A DNA stretch of 64,000 nucleotides from positions 124,001-188,000 of the forward strand of contig NZ_RKKU01000003.1 of assembly GCF_003797945.1 (NCBI RefSeq), written 5' to 3'. The notes under the pieces were generated by a model. The model saw only the letters and a list, made by a program, of their open reading frames with translations, had not been told where the DNA came from and searched no databases. Both the position numbers and the translations under genes were made by a program. The first letter of the stretch is position 1. The number at the start of each line of letters is the position of its first letter. This document shows positions 19,560 to 29,342 of this stretch, in pieces. Source of the stretch: Pseudomonas neustonica. GTDB lineage: Bacteria; Pseudomonadota; Gammaproteobacteria; Pseudomonadales; Pseudomonadaceae.

Positions 19560-19790
19560 TTTGTGCTATTAACTGCTTGAACCCGTATCAAGGCTCTTGA
19601 TGCCCTGCTCCCCATTTATGTTCTAAGCTGAAATGGTCAGCTTAAACATCTCGCCTGCTACCGTTTTCTTTGGCTCTTTATAGCGAAGCGTTACTAAAGA
19701 GAGGTGTTCAACTGTCGATATCATCAGTTAGAGACGCGTCACGCCGCTCCCGCAAGCGCGGTTTAGCTTAAACCTTTGAGGTTATTTGGT

Positions 19791-21731
19791 ATGAATATCA
19801 AGCAGAAGCTGACCTGGGCCTTTGCGGCTATCGCCTGTATTCCTATTTTGCTGGTTGCCGCGCTTGTTATCTACAACCTGCGTGCTCAGGCAGAAACGGA
19901 TTTTTTGCATGGCAGCGCCAGAGAGATCCGCCAGATTGATAATGCGATGGGCATGTTTTTCAAAGGCATTAGTGAAAATGTCGAGTATATAGCGAGCCTC
20001 CCGGAAGTGGTTGCTGCGCCTATCCTGAAAAACTACTCATCGGCGGATGCGCCGAGTGAACCTCTGCCGCAGAGTAACCAGGCATTGGAGAGTATCTTCG
20101 ATCGCTTTGCCAAGGCGCATCCTACCACCGCTTATCTTTCTTATGGGCGAGTCGATGGCGGTTATGCCATTTGGCCGAGTGATCCTGGCCTCAAGAGCTA
20201 TGACCCCAGAGTGCGGCCCTGGTACAAGACTGCCATGGGCAATCCGGGTGTTACCCAGCGCACCTCTGCCTATTATTGGGCACCCGATGATGCAGTACTG
20301 ATTGGTACGGTGCGGACGGTCGAAGACGCGCGCGGAAATCTGGCGGGGGTGGTTGGGCTTGATGTTTCGCTCAAGCAGCTCACCGATCTGGTAAAGCAGA
20401 TCAAGATTGGTGAGACTGGTTATCTCATGCTGGTCGAAGATAGCGGCAATGTCTTGGTCGATCCGAGTAACGCAGAGCATAACTTCAAGTCGCTCACTGA
20501 TCTTGGCGGTGACTTTGCCAAAATGGTGGGCAGTAACGGGTTGCTTGAAGTCGAGCTGAACGGCACACGCTACATGGCCAATATCATGCCATCGCCAGAG
20601 TTGGGCTGGCGGTTTATTGGTTTGATCGAGCGTAGCGAGGTGATGGCCGAAGCAAATTCACTGGCTTGGCAGATTGGCACTATCGTGCTGATACTGGCCG
20701 TTGTATTCGCCGTCGTAGGTGCGGTGTTTGCCAAGTTGATCGTAGACCCCATCCGCAGTGTCGCCAACGGCCTCGAGGATATCGCCCAAGGCGAAGGTGA
20801 TTTGACCCATAGCCTCAATGTACAGGGTAAGGACGAAACGGCGACGCTAGCGCGCTGGTTTAATCAGTTTCTCGGCACTATTCGCAACTTGGTGCAGAGC
20901 ATTATTGATGCATCGGTAGCGCTGCAGAAGACCTCCAAGGATTCGACTCGTGTGGCACAAGACATGACGGATGTGGCTGAGCGACAGCGTGGAGCGGTGG
21001 AAATGGTATCGACTGCCTTTAATGAAATGGTCGCTACAGCGAACGAAGTGGCCAGGTCGTGCAGTGAAGCCGCCACTTCTGCTGATGATGGGCAGCGTCA
21101 AGTGCACACCGGGCAGACGCAAATTGTTGATGCCACTGACAGCGTATCTCGGCTGAGCGGTAATCTTCAGCAATCCGCTACTGCGCTCCAGGCGTTAGAG
21201 AAAGACAGCCAGAATATCTACGCCATTCTGAGTACCATCAGCTCGATTGCCGAGCAGACAAATCTGCTTGCGCTTAATGCGGCCATCGAGGCAGCCCGTG
21301 CTGGTGATCAGGGACGCGGCTTTGCTGTTGTCGCCGACGAAGTGCGGGCGCTAGCTAAGCGCACTGCTGAATCAACCGGCGAGATCGATAGCTTGCTGGG
21401 TGCTCTAGCGCGACGCACTCAGGAGGTTTCCAAGCAGATGCAAAGCAGTCTTGATATGTCCCAGTCCAGCGTCGAGCGTATTAGTCTGGCCAGCGAAAGC
21501 TTTGAGAAAATTCGTAGTTCCGTGGACCATATTCGAGATCAAAACACTCAGATAGCTGCTGCTGCCGAGGAGCAGCATTCGGTCGCGGAGGATATCAATC
21601 GGCATATCGTGCAGATTCAGAGCGACGCTTTGCTGGTAGAAACGCTGGCGCAGTCCGCTCACGGTGATTCGCAGGAGCTGGCTCAGCTCTCCGAGCAACT
21701 ACATGGGCTGGTGAGTCGCTTTAAGGCCTGA
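19791..21731 (+). CDS. Methyl-accepting chemotaxis protein with dCache_1 sensor, probable amino-acid receptor
   Basis: A 646-residue chemoreceptor: TM at about 10-30, periplasmic dCache domain (35-275), TM at about 290-312, HAMP, and the cytoplasmic methyl-accepting domain with the conserved tip [19 protein letters not shown]. The ligand pocket carries Y137, R142, W144, Y145, Y161 and D191, close to the pattern of dCache amino-acid receptors such as Pseudomonas PctA. Start is ATG 19791, nine bases after GAGG. There is no C-terminal CheR/CheB tether pentapeptide. It is monocistronic by spacing. Confidence 0.92.
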   Translation: MNIKQKLTWAFAAIACIPILLVAALVIYNLRAQAETDFLHGSAREIRQIDNAMGMFFKGISENVEYIASLPEVVAAPILKNYSSADAPSEPLPQSNQALESIFDRFAKAHPTTAYLSYGRVDGGYAIWPSDPGLKSYDPRVRPWYKTAMGNPGVTQRTSAYYWAPDDAVLIGTVRTVEDARGNLAGVVGLDVSLKQLTDLVKQIKIGETGYLMLVEDSGNVLVDPSNAEHNFKSLTDLGGDFAKMVGSNGLLEVELNGTRYMANIMPSPELGWRFIGLIERSEVMAEANSLAWQIGTIVLILAVVFAVVGAVFAKLIVDPIRSVANGLEDIAQGEGDLTHSLNVQGKDETATLARWFNQFLGTIRNLVQSIIDASVALQKTSKDSTRVAQDMTDVAERQRGAVEMVSTAFNEMVATANEVARSCSEAATSADDGQRQVHTGQTQIVDATDSVSRLSGNLQQSATALQALEKDSQNIYAILSTISSIAEQTNLLALNAAIEAARAGDQGRGFAVVADEVRALAKRTAESTGEIDSLLGALARRTQEVSKQMQSSLDMSQSSVERISLASESFEKIRSSVDHIRDQNTQIAAAAEEQHSVAEDINRHIVQIQSDALLVETLAQSAHGDSQELAQLSEQLHGLVSRFKA

Positions 21732-22010
21732 CTTAGCTGGGGTAGCGCTCTTGCAGGAGGCGTGCCTTGTTGGAGGTTGCCTCATGGTCTGGAACAGCGA
21801 GGCTATTAGCCTTCGTGTTCAGGTACTGACGCCGGCGCGGTGCTGATTGCGCTGGCGATGTTTCGCGCCAGGATGCGCACTCCACGGCGTGGAGGGCTCT
21901 GTACTCTCTGCCTTGGTACGTCGAGCGTTATCTTGAGCAAAGGCTATACTGAATAGTGGCACTTTAGCCAGATCCTTTGCATTCACCGTTCAGCCTATCA
22001 GGCAGAATAC

Positions 22011-22766
22011 TTGAAATATTCAACCGTTATTTCAACGCTGGCCTTTCTGCTCCTAAGTACGTCTCTTAGGGCAGAGCAATATCAGATCGTGACCGAAGAA
22101 TGGGCTCCTTATAATTATGAGGAGAACAATCAAATTACCGGTATGACGACTGAAATAGTGCGCGCCATCATGGCCGTTACCGGTGATAACTTCGACCTGG
22201 TGCTCCTACCGAGCATGCGAGGCAGTCGCACCTTGAGCGTGCGACCCAAAACGATCTTTTATTCGATGTTTCGCACGCAGGAGCGTGAAGCCCTCTACAA
22301 GTGGGTCGGCCCCATAGTGGAAGAGTCTATTTACCCCTATCAGCTTGCCTTTGCTCAAGAGCCGGTCAATACCTTGCAGCAGTTACTTAGCGCTCCGCGG
22401 ATCACGACGCGTCATGCTGGCCTGATGCCGGATTTATTGCGGTCGCTGGGATTCACCAATCTCGATACAAGCGCTACACACAATCGTCAGCTTTACCGGA
22501 TGCTGCTGGCTGGGCGCACCGGGATTATTGTCGGCGATACAGCTGCAGGGGTGGCTCACTACAGCCGCAAATTGAGTATAGCGCCTGGCACATTGCGGCA
22601 GATACCTATCGAAATCTATCGCTCATCGCTTTATATCGCCTTTAGCCTGGACTCTGAGGGTGAGGTGGTCGCCGCATGGGCTAGCGCTTTGGAGCAATTG
22701 CGTCAGTCGGGTGAGGTGGAACGCATAAAGCGTCGTTATGAGATGGTGTCATCACCAGCACCTTAA
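22011..22766 (+). CDS. Periplasmic solute-binding protein, SBP_bac_3 family (orphan)
   Basis: A 251-residue protein with a signal peptide (cut expected after LRA at about residue 21) and the family-3 amino-acid-binding fold (VTEEWAPYNYEENNQITGM, later VGDTAAGV). The start is TTG 22011; no ATG is in frame nearby and the signal peptide begins there. No permease or ATPase gene is adjacent, so it may feed a distant ABC system or serve as a ligand-binding sensor. It lies directly after a chemoreceptor gene on the same strand. Confidence 0.75.
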   Translation: MKYSTVISTLAFLLLSTSLRAEQYQIVTEEWAPYNYEENNQITGMTTEIVRAIMAVTGDNFDLVLLPSMRGSRTLSVRPKTIFYSMFRTQEREALYKWVGPIVEESIYPYQLAFAQEPVNTLQQLLSAPRITTRHAGLMPDLLRSLGFTNLDTSATHNRQLYRMLLAGRTGIIVGDTAAGVAHYSRKLSIAPGTLRQIPIEIYRSSLYIAFSLDSEGEVVAAWASALEQLRQSGEVERIKRRYEMVSSPAP

Positions 22767-23081
22767 GCGACTCCCTATCAGTCTGCGGCCCTGGAGAGGG
22801 TTAGCGCCGATTTAGCTGCTGCCATTCTTCCAAAGCGAGTAATACGGCGAGCAATAGCAACAAGTCAGGTGTTCTGGTTACTCTTGCAAGCGTGGTATCT
22901 GACGCTTATGCAGAAGGTAGTCGGAGTGCTCCACTATGGGGTTGTTGAATCCATTGCTCATCTGGCAGGTTGCCATTCGGCTGTTGTCTGTTTAGTGAGC
23001 TTGGGCAGCAGAGATTTTCGGCGAACACCTGTGTGTTTGGGTATCATGTGTCGACTTAATAGGGTAGTTAGGGGCCTTTAC
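22767..23081. other. Intergenic region before trkH
   Basis: About 315 bases without a convincing gene. An open frame continues upstream from trkH through most of it, but it lacks a ribosome-binding site and the family N-terminus begins only at 23082. A TATCAT hexamer at 23042-23047 could be a -10 without a good -35. Confidence 0.4.
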
Positions 23082-24530
23082 ATGTTCCGGTTTTTGCGTC
23101 CGGTATTGTTTGTCTGTGGCATTCTCGTTTTGATCATGTCGGGGCTTATGGCTTGTGTCGCCCTGTTTGCATGGGTTCGCCAGGATCCTGAAATGGAGGT
23201 CTTTCTGATCTCCTGTGGTATTACGCTGGCCTTTGGATTGATGCTGGTCCTTGGTTGTCGCGCTAGTGGGTTTCATCTGATCTCGCGGCAGCTGTATCTG
23301 CTGACCAGTCTCAGTTGGGTAATGATGTCTTTGGTCGGCGCGCTACCTCTGTTCTTCAGCCACTTTCAGCTTAGCGCGGTAGACGCGGTATTCGAGGCTG
23401 TCTCAGGTATTACCACTACAGGCTCTACTGTCCTCAGTGGCATCGAAAATCTCTCTCCCAGTCTGCTACTGTGGCGCTCGCTGCTGCAATGGTTGGGTGG
23501 TCTGGGGGTCATTGGCATGGCGGTATCCATCCTGCCGTTTTTGCGTATTGGTGGCATGCGCTTGTTCCATACCGAGTCGTCTGACTGGTCGGATAAGTCA
23601 ATTCCGCGAATTCAGTCGTTGGCCCGTCTGCTTGTACTCACCTATCTGACGCTGACGGTCGCCTGCATTACCAGTTATTGGTTGGTTGGCATGACGTTTT
23701 TCGATGCCGTGAACCACGCCATGGCGACGGTTTCTACCGGCGGGTTTGCAACGGATGACCGCTCGATGGGCCGCTTTGATGCGCCGATACTCTGGGTCTC
23801 TATTTTGTTCATGATCCTTAGCGCTTTGCCGTTTACGCTCCTGATTGGCTTTGCTCGTCGGCCATCGTTAGCATTGCTTAATAATCAGCAGGTGCTGGGC
23901 TTTTTCGGCATTATTGTCGCGGTGACCTTGCTGCTGACCGTTGATTTGATCAACCTTAACCTGTTTACCCCCTATGAGGCCGTCACCAAGGCGGCCTTCA
24001 ATCTGGTTTCGGTGATCACCACCACCGGCTTTGCCGCTGACGACTACACCCAGTGGGGAACCTTCGGTATTGCGCTGTTCTTTGTCGTGACCTTCATCGG
24101 CGGGTGCTCCGGCTCGACCAGCGGCGGTATGAAGGTATTTCGCTTCCAGCTCAGTTACCTGTTCCTGCGTACACAAATTCGTAAATTGGTGCACCCTAAC
24201 GGTATCTTTGTCACTCAGTACAACGGCAAACCGGTGCAAGACGACATCATACTGTCGGCTATCGCTTTTTCTTTTCTATTTTTCCTGACGCTGGCGATAG
24301 TTACCTTGCTACTGGCGATGATGGGGTTGGATTTGCTGACGAGTCTGACGGCAGCAGCGACCGCGCTGACCAACGTGGGGCCAGGGCTGGGTGAGATTAT
24401 TGGGCCTGCCGGCAACTTTGCCAGCTTGCCTGACGCTGCCAAATGGTTGCTGTCACTGGCGATGTTGATGGGACGCTTGGAACTGTTGACCTTGATGGTA
24501 CTCTTTACCCCCATGTTCTGGCGCGGCTGA
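23082..24530 (+). CDS. trkH: Trk system potassium uptake protein TrkH
   Basis: A potassium-translocating membrane subunit of 482 residues, matching TrkH (about 483). It has the four-fold M-P-M repeat with selectivity-filter-like motifs (GITTTGSTVLSG, ATVSTGGFATDD, VITTTGFAADDY, TNVGPGLGE). Start placed at ATG 23082 (MFRFLRPVL) for family length; a G-rich site precedes it. It works with the TrkA ring encoded 39 bp downstream, an arrangement that marks this as a self-contained TrkHA unit. Confidence 0.93.
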   Translation: MFRFLRPVLFVCGILVLIMSGLMACVALFAWVRQDPEMEVFLISCGITLAFGLMLVLGCRASGFHLISRQLYLLTSLSWVMMSLVGALPLFFSHFQLSAVDAVFEAVSGITTTGSTVLSGIENLSPSLLLWRSLLQWLGGLGVIGMAVSILPFLRIGGMRLFHTESSDWSDKSIPRIQSLARLLVLTYLTLTVACITSYWLVGMTFFDAVNHAMATVSTGGFATDDRSMGRFDAPILWVSILFMILSALPFTLLIGFARRPSLALLNNQQVLGFFGIIVAVTLLLTVDLINLNLFTPYEAVTKAAFNLVSVITTTGFAADDYTQWGTFGIALFFVVTFIGGCSGSTSGGMKVFRFQLSYLFLRTQIRKLVHPNGIFVTQYNGKPVQDDIILSAIAFSFLFFLTLAIVTLLLAMMGLDLLTSLTAAATALTNVGPGLGEIIGPAGNFASLPDAAKWLLSLAMLMGRLELLTLMVLFTPMFWRG

Positions 24531-24569
24531 GGACTTTCAGACGCGCAGTAAAATGGTCGGAGATAGTTG

Positions 24570-25952
24570 ATGCGAATCATAGTACTGGGCGCGGGGCAGG
24601 TTGGCCGCAGCCTGGTAGAAAATCTGGTCGGTGAGGCCAAAGACATCACTGTGGTGGACATCGATAAACAGCGCCTGCAGCTCCTGCAAGAGCGCTTCCC
24701 ATCCATCAAGGTAATTTGTGCCCCCGGCTCGCACCCGGTAACGCTGTCACGAGCGGGTGCCGAGGATGCCGATATGCTGGTCGCGGTGACCAATAGCGAT
24801 GAGATCAATATGATCGCCTGTCAGGTCGCGCAATCGCTATTCAATGTGCCGCGCAAAATCGCCCGTGTGCGAGAGCCCGGCTATATGGAGCAGGGGCAGG
24901 CGCTATTCGCCAAGGCGTCGGTACCGGTTGATGTGTTGATCAATCCGGAGGCGCTGGTTACCCGTAACCTGAAGAAGCTGATTCGTTACCCCGGCGCACT
25001 GCAGGTCATCAACTTTGCTGACGGCCGTGCGCAGCTAGTTGCGGTACGCGCGCTCAAAGGGGGCGCGCTGATTGGTCATGAGATTTCCTCGCTGCGAGAT
25101 TTATTGCCCTCTGTCGAAATTCGTGTGGCTGCGATCTTTCGCCGTGATCGCTCGGTAACTCCGCAGGGCGATACGGTGATCGAGGAGGGTGATGAGCTCT
25201 TTTTCGTAGCTGCCAAGTCGGATATTCGTGCGGTACTAACCGAGCTGCGGCGGCGCGAAAAGCCTTACAAGCGCATCATGATTGCCGGTGGCGGCAGTGT
25301 TGGTGCGCGTCTGGCGCAATCGCTTGAAAGTGCTTATCGGGTTAAATTGATTGAGCATGACTTGCCGCGCTGCCAATGGTTGTCGCAACAGCTGCTGCAC
25401 ACAACGGTGCTGCATGGCAGCGCCTCGGATCGCGAACTGCTGATCGAGGAAAGTATTGAGAGTATCGATGTTTTCCTGGCGGTGACCAATGATGACGAGG
25501 CTAATATCATGGCGTCCATGCTGGCCAAACGTATGGGTGCGCGTACCGTTATCACCTTGATCAGCAATCCGGCCTACGCCGAATTGGTGCAGGGTGGTGA
25601 TATTGATATCGCGATTTCGCCGCAACAAGCGACCATAGGCGCGTTGCTGACGCATGTGCGTAAAGGCGACGTCGTCGCTGTGCATTCGCTGCGGCGCGGC
25701 GCTGCCGAGGCTATGGAGGCAGTGGCTCATGGTGATGCGCAGAGCTCCCAGGTCGTGGGGCGGCGTCTGGACGAGTTGGCTCTGCCTTCAGGAACGGTAG
25801 TGGGCGCAGTGGTGCGTGGTGAGAATGTGATTATCGCGCACGACAGCACGGTCATTGAGGATGGCGATCACATCATTGTGTTTGTCCCGGATCAGCGGGA
25901 TGTTCCGGCGGTGGAGCGTCTATTCCAGGTTGGACTAACCTTTTTGCTGTAG
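24570..25952 (+). CDS. trkA: Trk system potassium uptake regulatory protein TrkA
   Basis: A cytoplasmic gating subunit of 460 residues with two tandem RCK units, each an NAD-binding Rossmann half (GAGQVGRSLVENL at 8-20 and AGGGSVGARLAQSL near 235) plus an RCK_C half. ATG 24570 follows GGAG by seven bases. TrkA binds nucleotides and switches TrkH. Unlike many Pseudomonas genomes, where trkA sits by rsmB, here it is joined to trkH. Confidence 0.95.
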   Translation: MRIIVLGAGQVGRSLVENLVGEAKDITVVDIDKQRLQLLQERFPSIKVICAPGSHPVTLSRAGAEDADMLVAVTNSDEINMIACQVAQSLFNVPRKIARVREPGYMEQGQALFAKASVPVDVLINPEALVTRNLKKLIRYPGALQVINFADGRAQLVAVRALKGGALIGHEISSLRDLLPSVEIRVAAIFRRDRSVTPQGDTVIEEGDELFFVAAKSDIRAVLTELRRREKPYKRIMIAGGGSVGARLAQSLESAYRVKLIEHDLPRCQWLSQQLLHTTVLHGSASDRELLIEESIESIDVFLAVTNDDEANIMASMLAKRMGARTVITLISNPAYAELVQGGDIDIAISPQQATIGALLTHVRKGDVVAVHSLRRGAAEAMEAVAHGDAQSSQVVGRRLDELALPSGTVVGAVVRGENVIIAHDSTVIEDGDHIIVFVPDQRDVPAVERLFQVGLTFLL

Positions 25953-25968
25953 TGCAGAGAAGTAAACA

Positions 25969-25997
25969 GGCCCTCAACAAGAAGGGCCGACTTTTCC
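25969..25997 (+). terminator. Terminator after trkA
   Basis: GGCCCT and AGGGCC form a 6-bp stem with an 8-base loop followed by GACTTTT, 16 bp after the trkA stop. Confidence 0.6.
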
Positions 25998-26039
25998 CGT
26001 GAGTATGTATTGAAGTGTTAATTCTGAGGAGAAATCGAT

Positions 26040-26327
26040 ATGTCGAGTGAAGGCTACCATGAACCCGTCGCGGAGCTGAGCGACGAAACCCGTGACATGC
26101 ATCGTGCCGTGGTGTCGTTGATGGAGGAGTTGGAGGCGGTCGATTGGTACAACCAGCGGGTTGACGCCTGCAAGGATGAAGAGCTGAAAGCGGTTCTGGT
26201 CCACAACCGTGATGAAGAGAAGGAGCACGCGGCAATGACGATCGAGTGGATTCGACGCCGTGATCCTGTTTTCGATGAGCAACTGCGCGAATATTTGTTT
26301 ACCGAAAAGAAACTCGGCAAGCACTGA
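26040..26327 (+). CDS. EncFtn-family ferritin-like protein without encapsulation tag
   Basis: A 95-residue two-helix protein closely matching the encapsulated ferritin EncFtn: VVSLMEELEAVDWYNQRVDA and HNRDEEKEHAAMTIEWIRRR. Residues E30, W36, Y37, E60 and H63 correspond to the iron-site residues of Rhodospirillum EncFtn (E32, W38, Y39, E62, H65). The chain ends at KKLGKH directly after the second helix region, so the C-terminal encapsulin-docking peptide is missing, and no encapsulin gene lies in the window. ATG 26040 follows GAGGAG by eight bases. Ferroxidase activity is inferred from family chemistry. Confidence 0.85.
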   Translation: MSSEGYHEPVAELSDETRDMHRAVVSLMEELEAVDWYNQRVDACKDEELKAVLVHNRDEEKEHAAMTIEWIRRRDPVFDEQLREYLFTEKKLGKH

Positions 26328-26346
26328 GGTTTTGTTGCGCTCTTTT

Positions 26347-26375
26347 GCCACTGCCCCGGGCTTCGGTGCAGTGGC
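26347..26375. terminator. Hairpin between convergent EncFtn and gcvR genes
   Basis: GCCACTGC pairs with GCAGTGGC around a GC-rich loop with a CTTCGG core. It lies between two convergent genes, with no T tract on either side, so it may be a rho-dependent end or an mRNA 3' stabiliser. Confidence 0.4.
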
Positions 26376-26389
26376 GCTCAGGCCTCGTC

Positions 26390-26911
26390 TCAGCTTTCCG
26401 GTAGCGCCTGCAATTCGACCATCAGGTCGTCAGCAAGATTTTCCAGCGCGTCACGCAGAGCATCCAGGTCGGTTTGTGGATACACGCCAAGTTGCGCCTG
26501 CGCCTTGAACAGCAGGTCTGCGCTCATCGGTGCAGGTGAGCATTCTGTTTCCAGTGACTCCACATTGACGCCGTGGCTGGCCAGTACCTGAGAAACCTCA
26601 TGTACGATGCCTGGGCGATCATTGCCCACCAGGTTAAGCAGTAGCGTCTGCTGCTCTGGTTCAGCGGCGAGACCGCTGATAGCTACCTGCACATTAATAC
26701 CAAGATGCGTCAGGTTGTCGAGTTCAATGCGCAGTGCCTCAACCTGATCGCTGGCAATATCCACACGCAGAATACCGGCGAATTGTCCCGCCATGCGCGC
26801 CATGCGGCTCTCCAGCCAGTTACCGCCCTGGTTGCTGATGACGTTGGCCAGACTTTCTACCAAGCCTGGCTTGTCGGCTGACATTACGGTGATCACGAGC
26901 GGGGTGGTCAT
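26390..26911 (-). CDS. gcvR: GcvR-type ACT-domain regulator
   Basis: A 173-residue protein with two ACT domains (TVMSADKPGLVESLANVI at 9-26, and LVGNDRPGIVHEVSQVLA near 93-110) and no DNA-binding domain, the GcvR layout. In E. coli GcvR binds GcvA and blocks activation of gcvTHP; glycine relieves this. gcvTHP is about 18 kb away in this window, but I see no gcvA here. Pseudomonas annotations often name such proteins simply glycine cleavage system transcriptional repressor. Confidence 0.8.
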   Translation of the reverse strand: MTTPLVITVMSADKPGLVESLANVISNQGGNWLESRMARMAGQFAGILRVDIASDQVEALRIELDNLTHLGINVQVAISGLAAEPEQQTLLLNLVGNDRPGIVHEVSQVLASHGVNVESLETECSPAPMSADLLFKAQAQLGVYPQTDLDALRDALENLADDLMVELQALPES

Positions 26912-26980
26912 GCGTTATCTCCTGTGAGTCTGCAGATAGCAGCTGCTGAAGTTGTTTGCTCAAGCGTGAAGATAGCAACC

Positions 26981-27859
26981 TTAACTGGTGGTTGTCAGTT
27001 CCTGGCAAACGGCTTCCAGATTTTCAAAATCGTACTCGGATAGGCCAACATATTCGAGGATGGCGCCGCCAACCGCATTCCACTCATGGTCAATTTGTTG
27101 ATTACCCAGCACCCGGTAGGCTTTACAGATGTGCTCGGCCATTTTCAGAATCGCCAGCAGGTTTTTCTGTACGGCATCAACGTTGTCTGGTGTGAGAAAC
27201 AGCTGTTGAGCATTGTGGTGGCTGGCGATAGCCTCACAGAGGTGTTTGGGCAGTAACCAGGATTTTGCTGTGTAGTAACCAATGACGGCGTGGTTGGTAT
27301 TCATTCGCTGGTTTTCCACATCGACTATGCGGGTCTGGTCCTGTGCGTAGGACTCTTCCATCACTTCGATGTAGTAGGGAAAACGACTGAGCATTAAGGG
27401 AATGCCACAGTTGTGAAACAGACCCAAGGCGTAGGCCTCATCGGGCTCAACGCAGCCGATGCGTTTGGCGAGTGTCATGCAGGTCATGGCGATGTCCTGC
27501 GCGCTGTCCCAAAATCGGTTCAGGTTGACGATATTCTCATCCGTCAGTTCGCCACGAATTGACTGCGCATTGACGATGTTGATGACGCGGCTGACACCCA
27601 GCAGGTTCACTGCCTGCTGGATGGAGGTAATTCGGTTGGCTAGGCCAAAGAACGGTGAATTAACAATTTTCAGCAGGCTACCCGAGAGCCCTGGGTCCTG
27701 GCTTATCAGCCGTGCGATGGATTTAAGATCAGGGTCTGGCATGACCTGTTCCATTTGCAGGTCAACCATGATTTGCGGCTGCGGCGGCACACTGATGCCC
27801 TGCAGGGCTCTGGCTATTTGCTCATCCGTAAGGTCCGGGGTCATGGTTTTCTGATCCAT
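26981..27859 (-). CDS. HDOD-domain signalling protein
   Basis: A 292-residue protein made largely of one HDOD domain (about 20-215; ISVPPQPQIMVDLQ, then LSGSLLKIVNSPFFG and ALGLFHNCGIPLML). HDOD domains are HD-like folds that lack the catalytic metal site and act in signal transduction. In Pseudomonas and Xanthomonas they affect motility and c-di-GMP output. An alternative start lies five codons in (MTPDLTDE). It is upstream of and codirectional with gcvR, 69 bp apart. Confidence 0.85.
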   Translation of the reverse strand: MDQKTMTPDLTDEQIARALQGISVPPQPQIMVDLQMEQVMPDPDLKSIARLISQDPGLSGSLLKIVNSPFFGLANRITSIQQAVNLLGVSRVINIVNAQSIRGELTDENIVNLNRFWDSAQDIAMTCMTLAKRIGCVEPDEAYALGLFHNCGIPLMLSRFPYYIEVMEESYAQDQTRIVDVENQRMNTNHAVIGYYTAKSWLLPKHLCEAIASHHNAQQLFLTPDNVDAVQKNLLAILKMAEHICKAYRVLGNQQIDHEWNAVGGAILEYVGLSEYDFENLEAVCQELTTTS

Positions 27860-27969
27860 TACTGTCTCGATTGTCTGACTGCTGAGTTTAGCCGGAGACT
27901 AGTGCGCTTGGCACCCTGTATAATTGTATGCTGCTATATTTTTCAGCTGAATCCTACCCGGAGTACCCC

Positions 27970-29163
27970 ATGACACTGCCAAGCCTGCGTCTCAAACATA
28001 ATTCCGAAAGACGCATTCGCGGAGGCCATCTGTGGGTCTTCAGTAATGAAGTCGATACCGCTCAGACCCCCTTGACCGAGTTGCAATTGGGCCAGGAAGT
28101 GCAGCTTGAGACATCGACGGGCAAGCCGCTGGGTCTCGCCTGCGTTAGTCCCAACAACCTGATCTGCGCGCGTTTGCACAGCCGCGATACCAGCCATTTG
28201 CTGGACAAATCATTGCTGGTACATCGTTTCAAGATTGCGTTGAGCCTGCGCGAACGTCTGTTCGGCAAGCCTTTCTATCGTCTCGTTTACGGTGAATCTG
28301 ATCTGTTGCCGGGACTGGTGATAGATCGCTTTGGTGACTACTTTGTCGTACAGATTGGCACGCCCGGGATGGAGCGTGTGCGCGATGACATCGTTGCGGC
28401 TCTGGTTCAGGTATTTAAACCGCAGGCGGTGCTATTCAAGAATGACAGCGGGGCGCGCAAGCTGGAAGGGCTGCCTTCCTATGTTGAAGACGCCTTTGGC
28501 ACCATGCCCGAGTTGGTAGCTTTGGAAGAGAATGGCGTCGCTTTTCAGGCACCGGTCCGTGATGGACAGAAAACCGGCTGGTTCTATGACCACCGCAACA
28601 ATCGTGCACGCCTTGCGCCTTATGTAGAGGGCAAGCGCGTCCTGGATCTGTATAGCTATATTGGTGGCTGGGGCGTGCAGGCCGCGGCTTTTGGCGCGAC
28701 CGAGGTTATGTGTGTGGATAGTTCCGCGCCGGCGCTCGATCGGGTAGAAGCCAATGCCGAGCTTAATGGCGTAGCGGAAAAAATGGTCGTGGTCGAGGGC
28801 GACGTGATGACGGCCCTTAAAGAGTTGAAGAACGCGGGTGAGCGTTTTGATGTGGTGATTGCTGATCCGCCAGCCTTTATCAAGAAGCGCAAGGATATTC
28901 GTAACGGCGAAGCGGCGTACCGTCGTCTGAACGAACAGGCCATGCGCTTGCTTAACAAAGACGGCATTCTGGTCTCGGCGTCCTGCTCGATGCATCTGGA
29001 AGAAGATAAGCTGAAAGAAGCGCTCCTGGGTGCCAGTCGACACCTGGATCGCAATCTGGTGATTACCGAGCGCGGCTATCAAGGCGCGGATCATCCGGTG
29101 CATCCGGCGATTCCAGAAACCGCTTATATCAAGGCACTTTTCTGCCGTGTCACGCCGGTCTGA
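27970..29163 (+). CDS. rlmI: 23S rRNA (cytosine-1962-C5)-methyltransferase RlmI
   Basis: A 397-residue enzyme with an N-terminal PUA-like domain (HNSERRIRGGHLWVFSNEV), an EEHD-type middle domain and a SAM-dependent methyltransferase domain (LDLYSYIGGWGVQAA; DPPAF; SASCSMHL carrying the catalytic cysteine). It methylates C1962 of 23S rRNA. Start ATG 27970 follows GGAG by six bases; an upstream in-frame ATG at 27928 lacks a ribosome-binding site. A repeat-rich intergenic segment follows. Confidence 0.92.
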   Translation: MTLPSLRLKHNSERRIRGGHLWVFSNEVDTAQTPLTELQLGQEVQLETSTGKPLGLACVSPNNLICARLHSRDTSHLLDKSLLVHRFKIALSLRERLFGKPFYRLVYGESDLLPGLVIDRFGDYFVVQIGTPGMERVRDDIVAALVQVFKPQAVLFKNDSGARKLEGLPSYVEDAFGTMPELVALEENGVAFQAPVRDGQKTGWFYDHRNNRARLAPYVEGKRVLDLYSYIGGWGVQAAAFGATEVMCVDSSAPALDRVEANAELNGVAEKMVVVEGDVMTALKELKNAGERFDVVIADPPAFIKKRKDIRNGEAAYRRLNEQAMRLLNKDGILVSASCSMHLEEDKLKEALLGASRHLDRNLVITERGYQGADHPVHPAIPETAYIKALFCRVTPV

Positions 29164-29165
29164 TC

Positions 29166-29336
29166 AGCAGCGAGCTGCGAGCTGCAAGCGGCAAGCTAGA
29201 AGCTGGAAGCGGTCCGAGTGGTGTGATGGGAGCTTTGTCTCGGGCCGCTGGCTGTTTTACTTGAGGCCCAACCCATAGGCCAACCTGGGCTGCTTGTAGC
29301 TTGTAGCTTGAAGCTTGGGGCTTGAAGCTTGCGGCT
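29166..29336. repeat. Degenerate heptamer repeats in inverted arms
   Basis: Two arms, 29166-29209 and 29291-29336, are built from roughly 7-bp units of the form AAGCTNN on the left and its complement on the right (for example GCTTGTAGCTTGTAGCTTGA). About 80 bp of ordinary sequence separates them. The arms could pair in a long imperfect hairpin between rlmI and the convergent HAD gene. The same unit recurs at 58638-58876. Confidence 0.7.
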
Positions 29337-29342
29337 GTGGTG

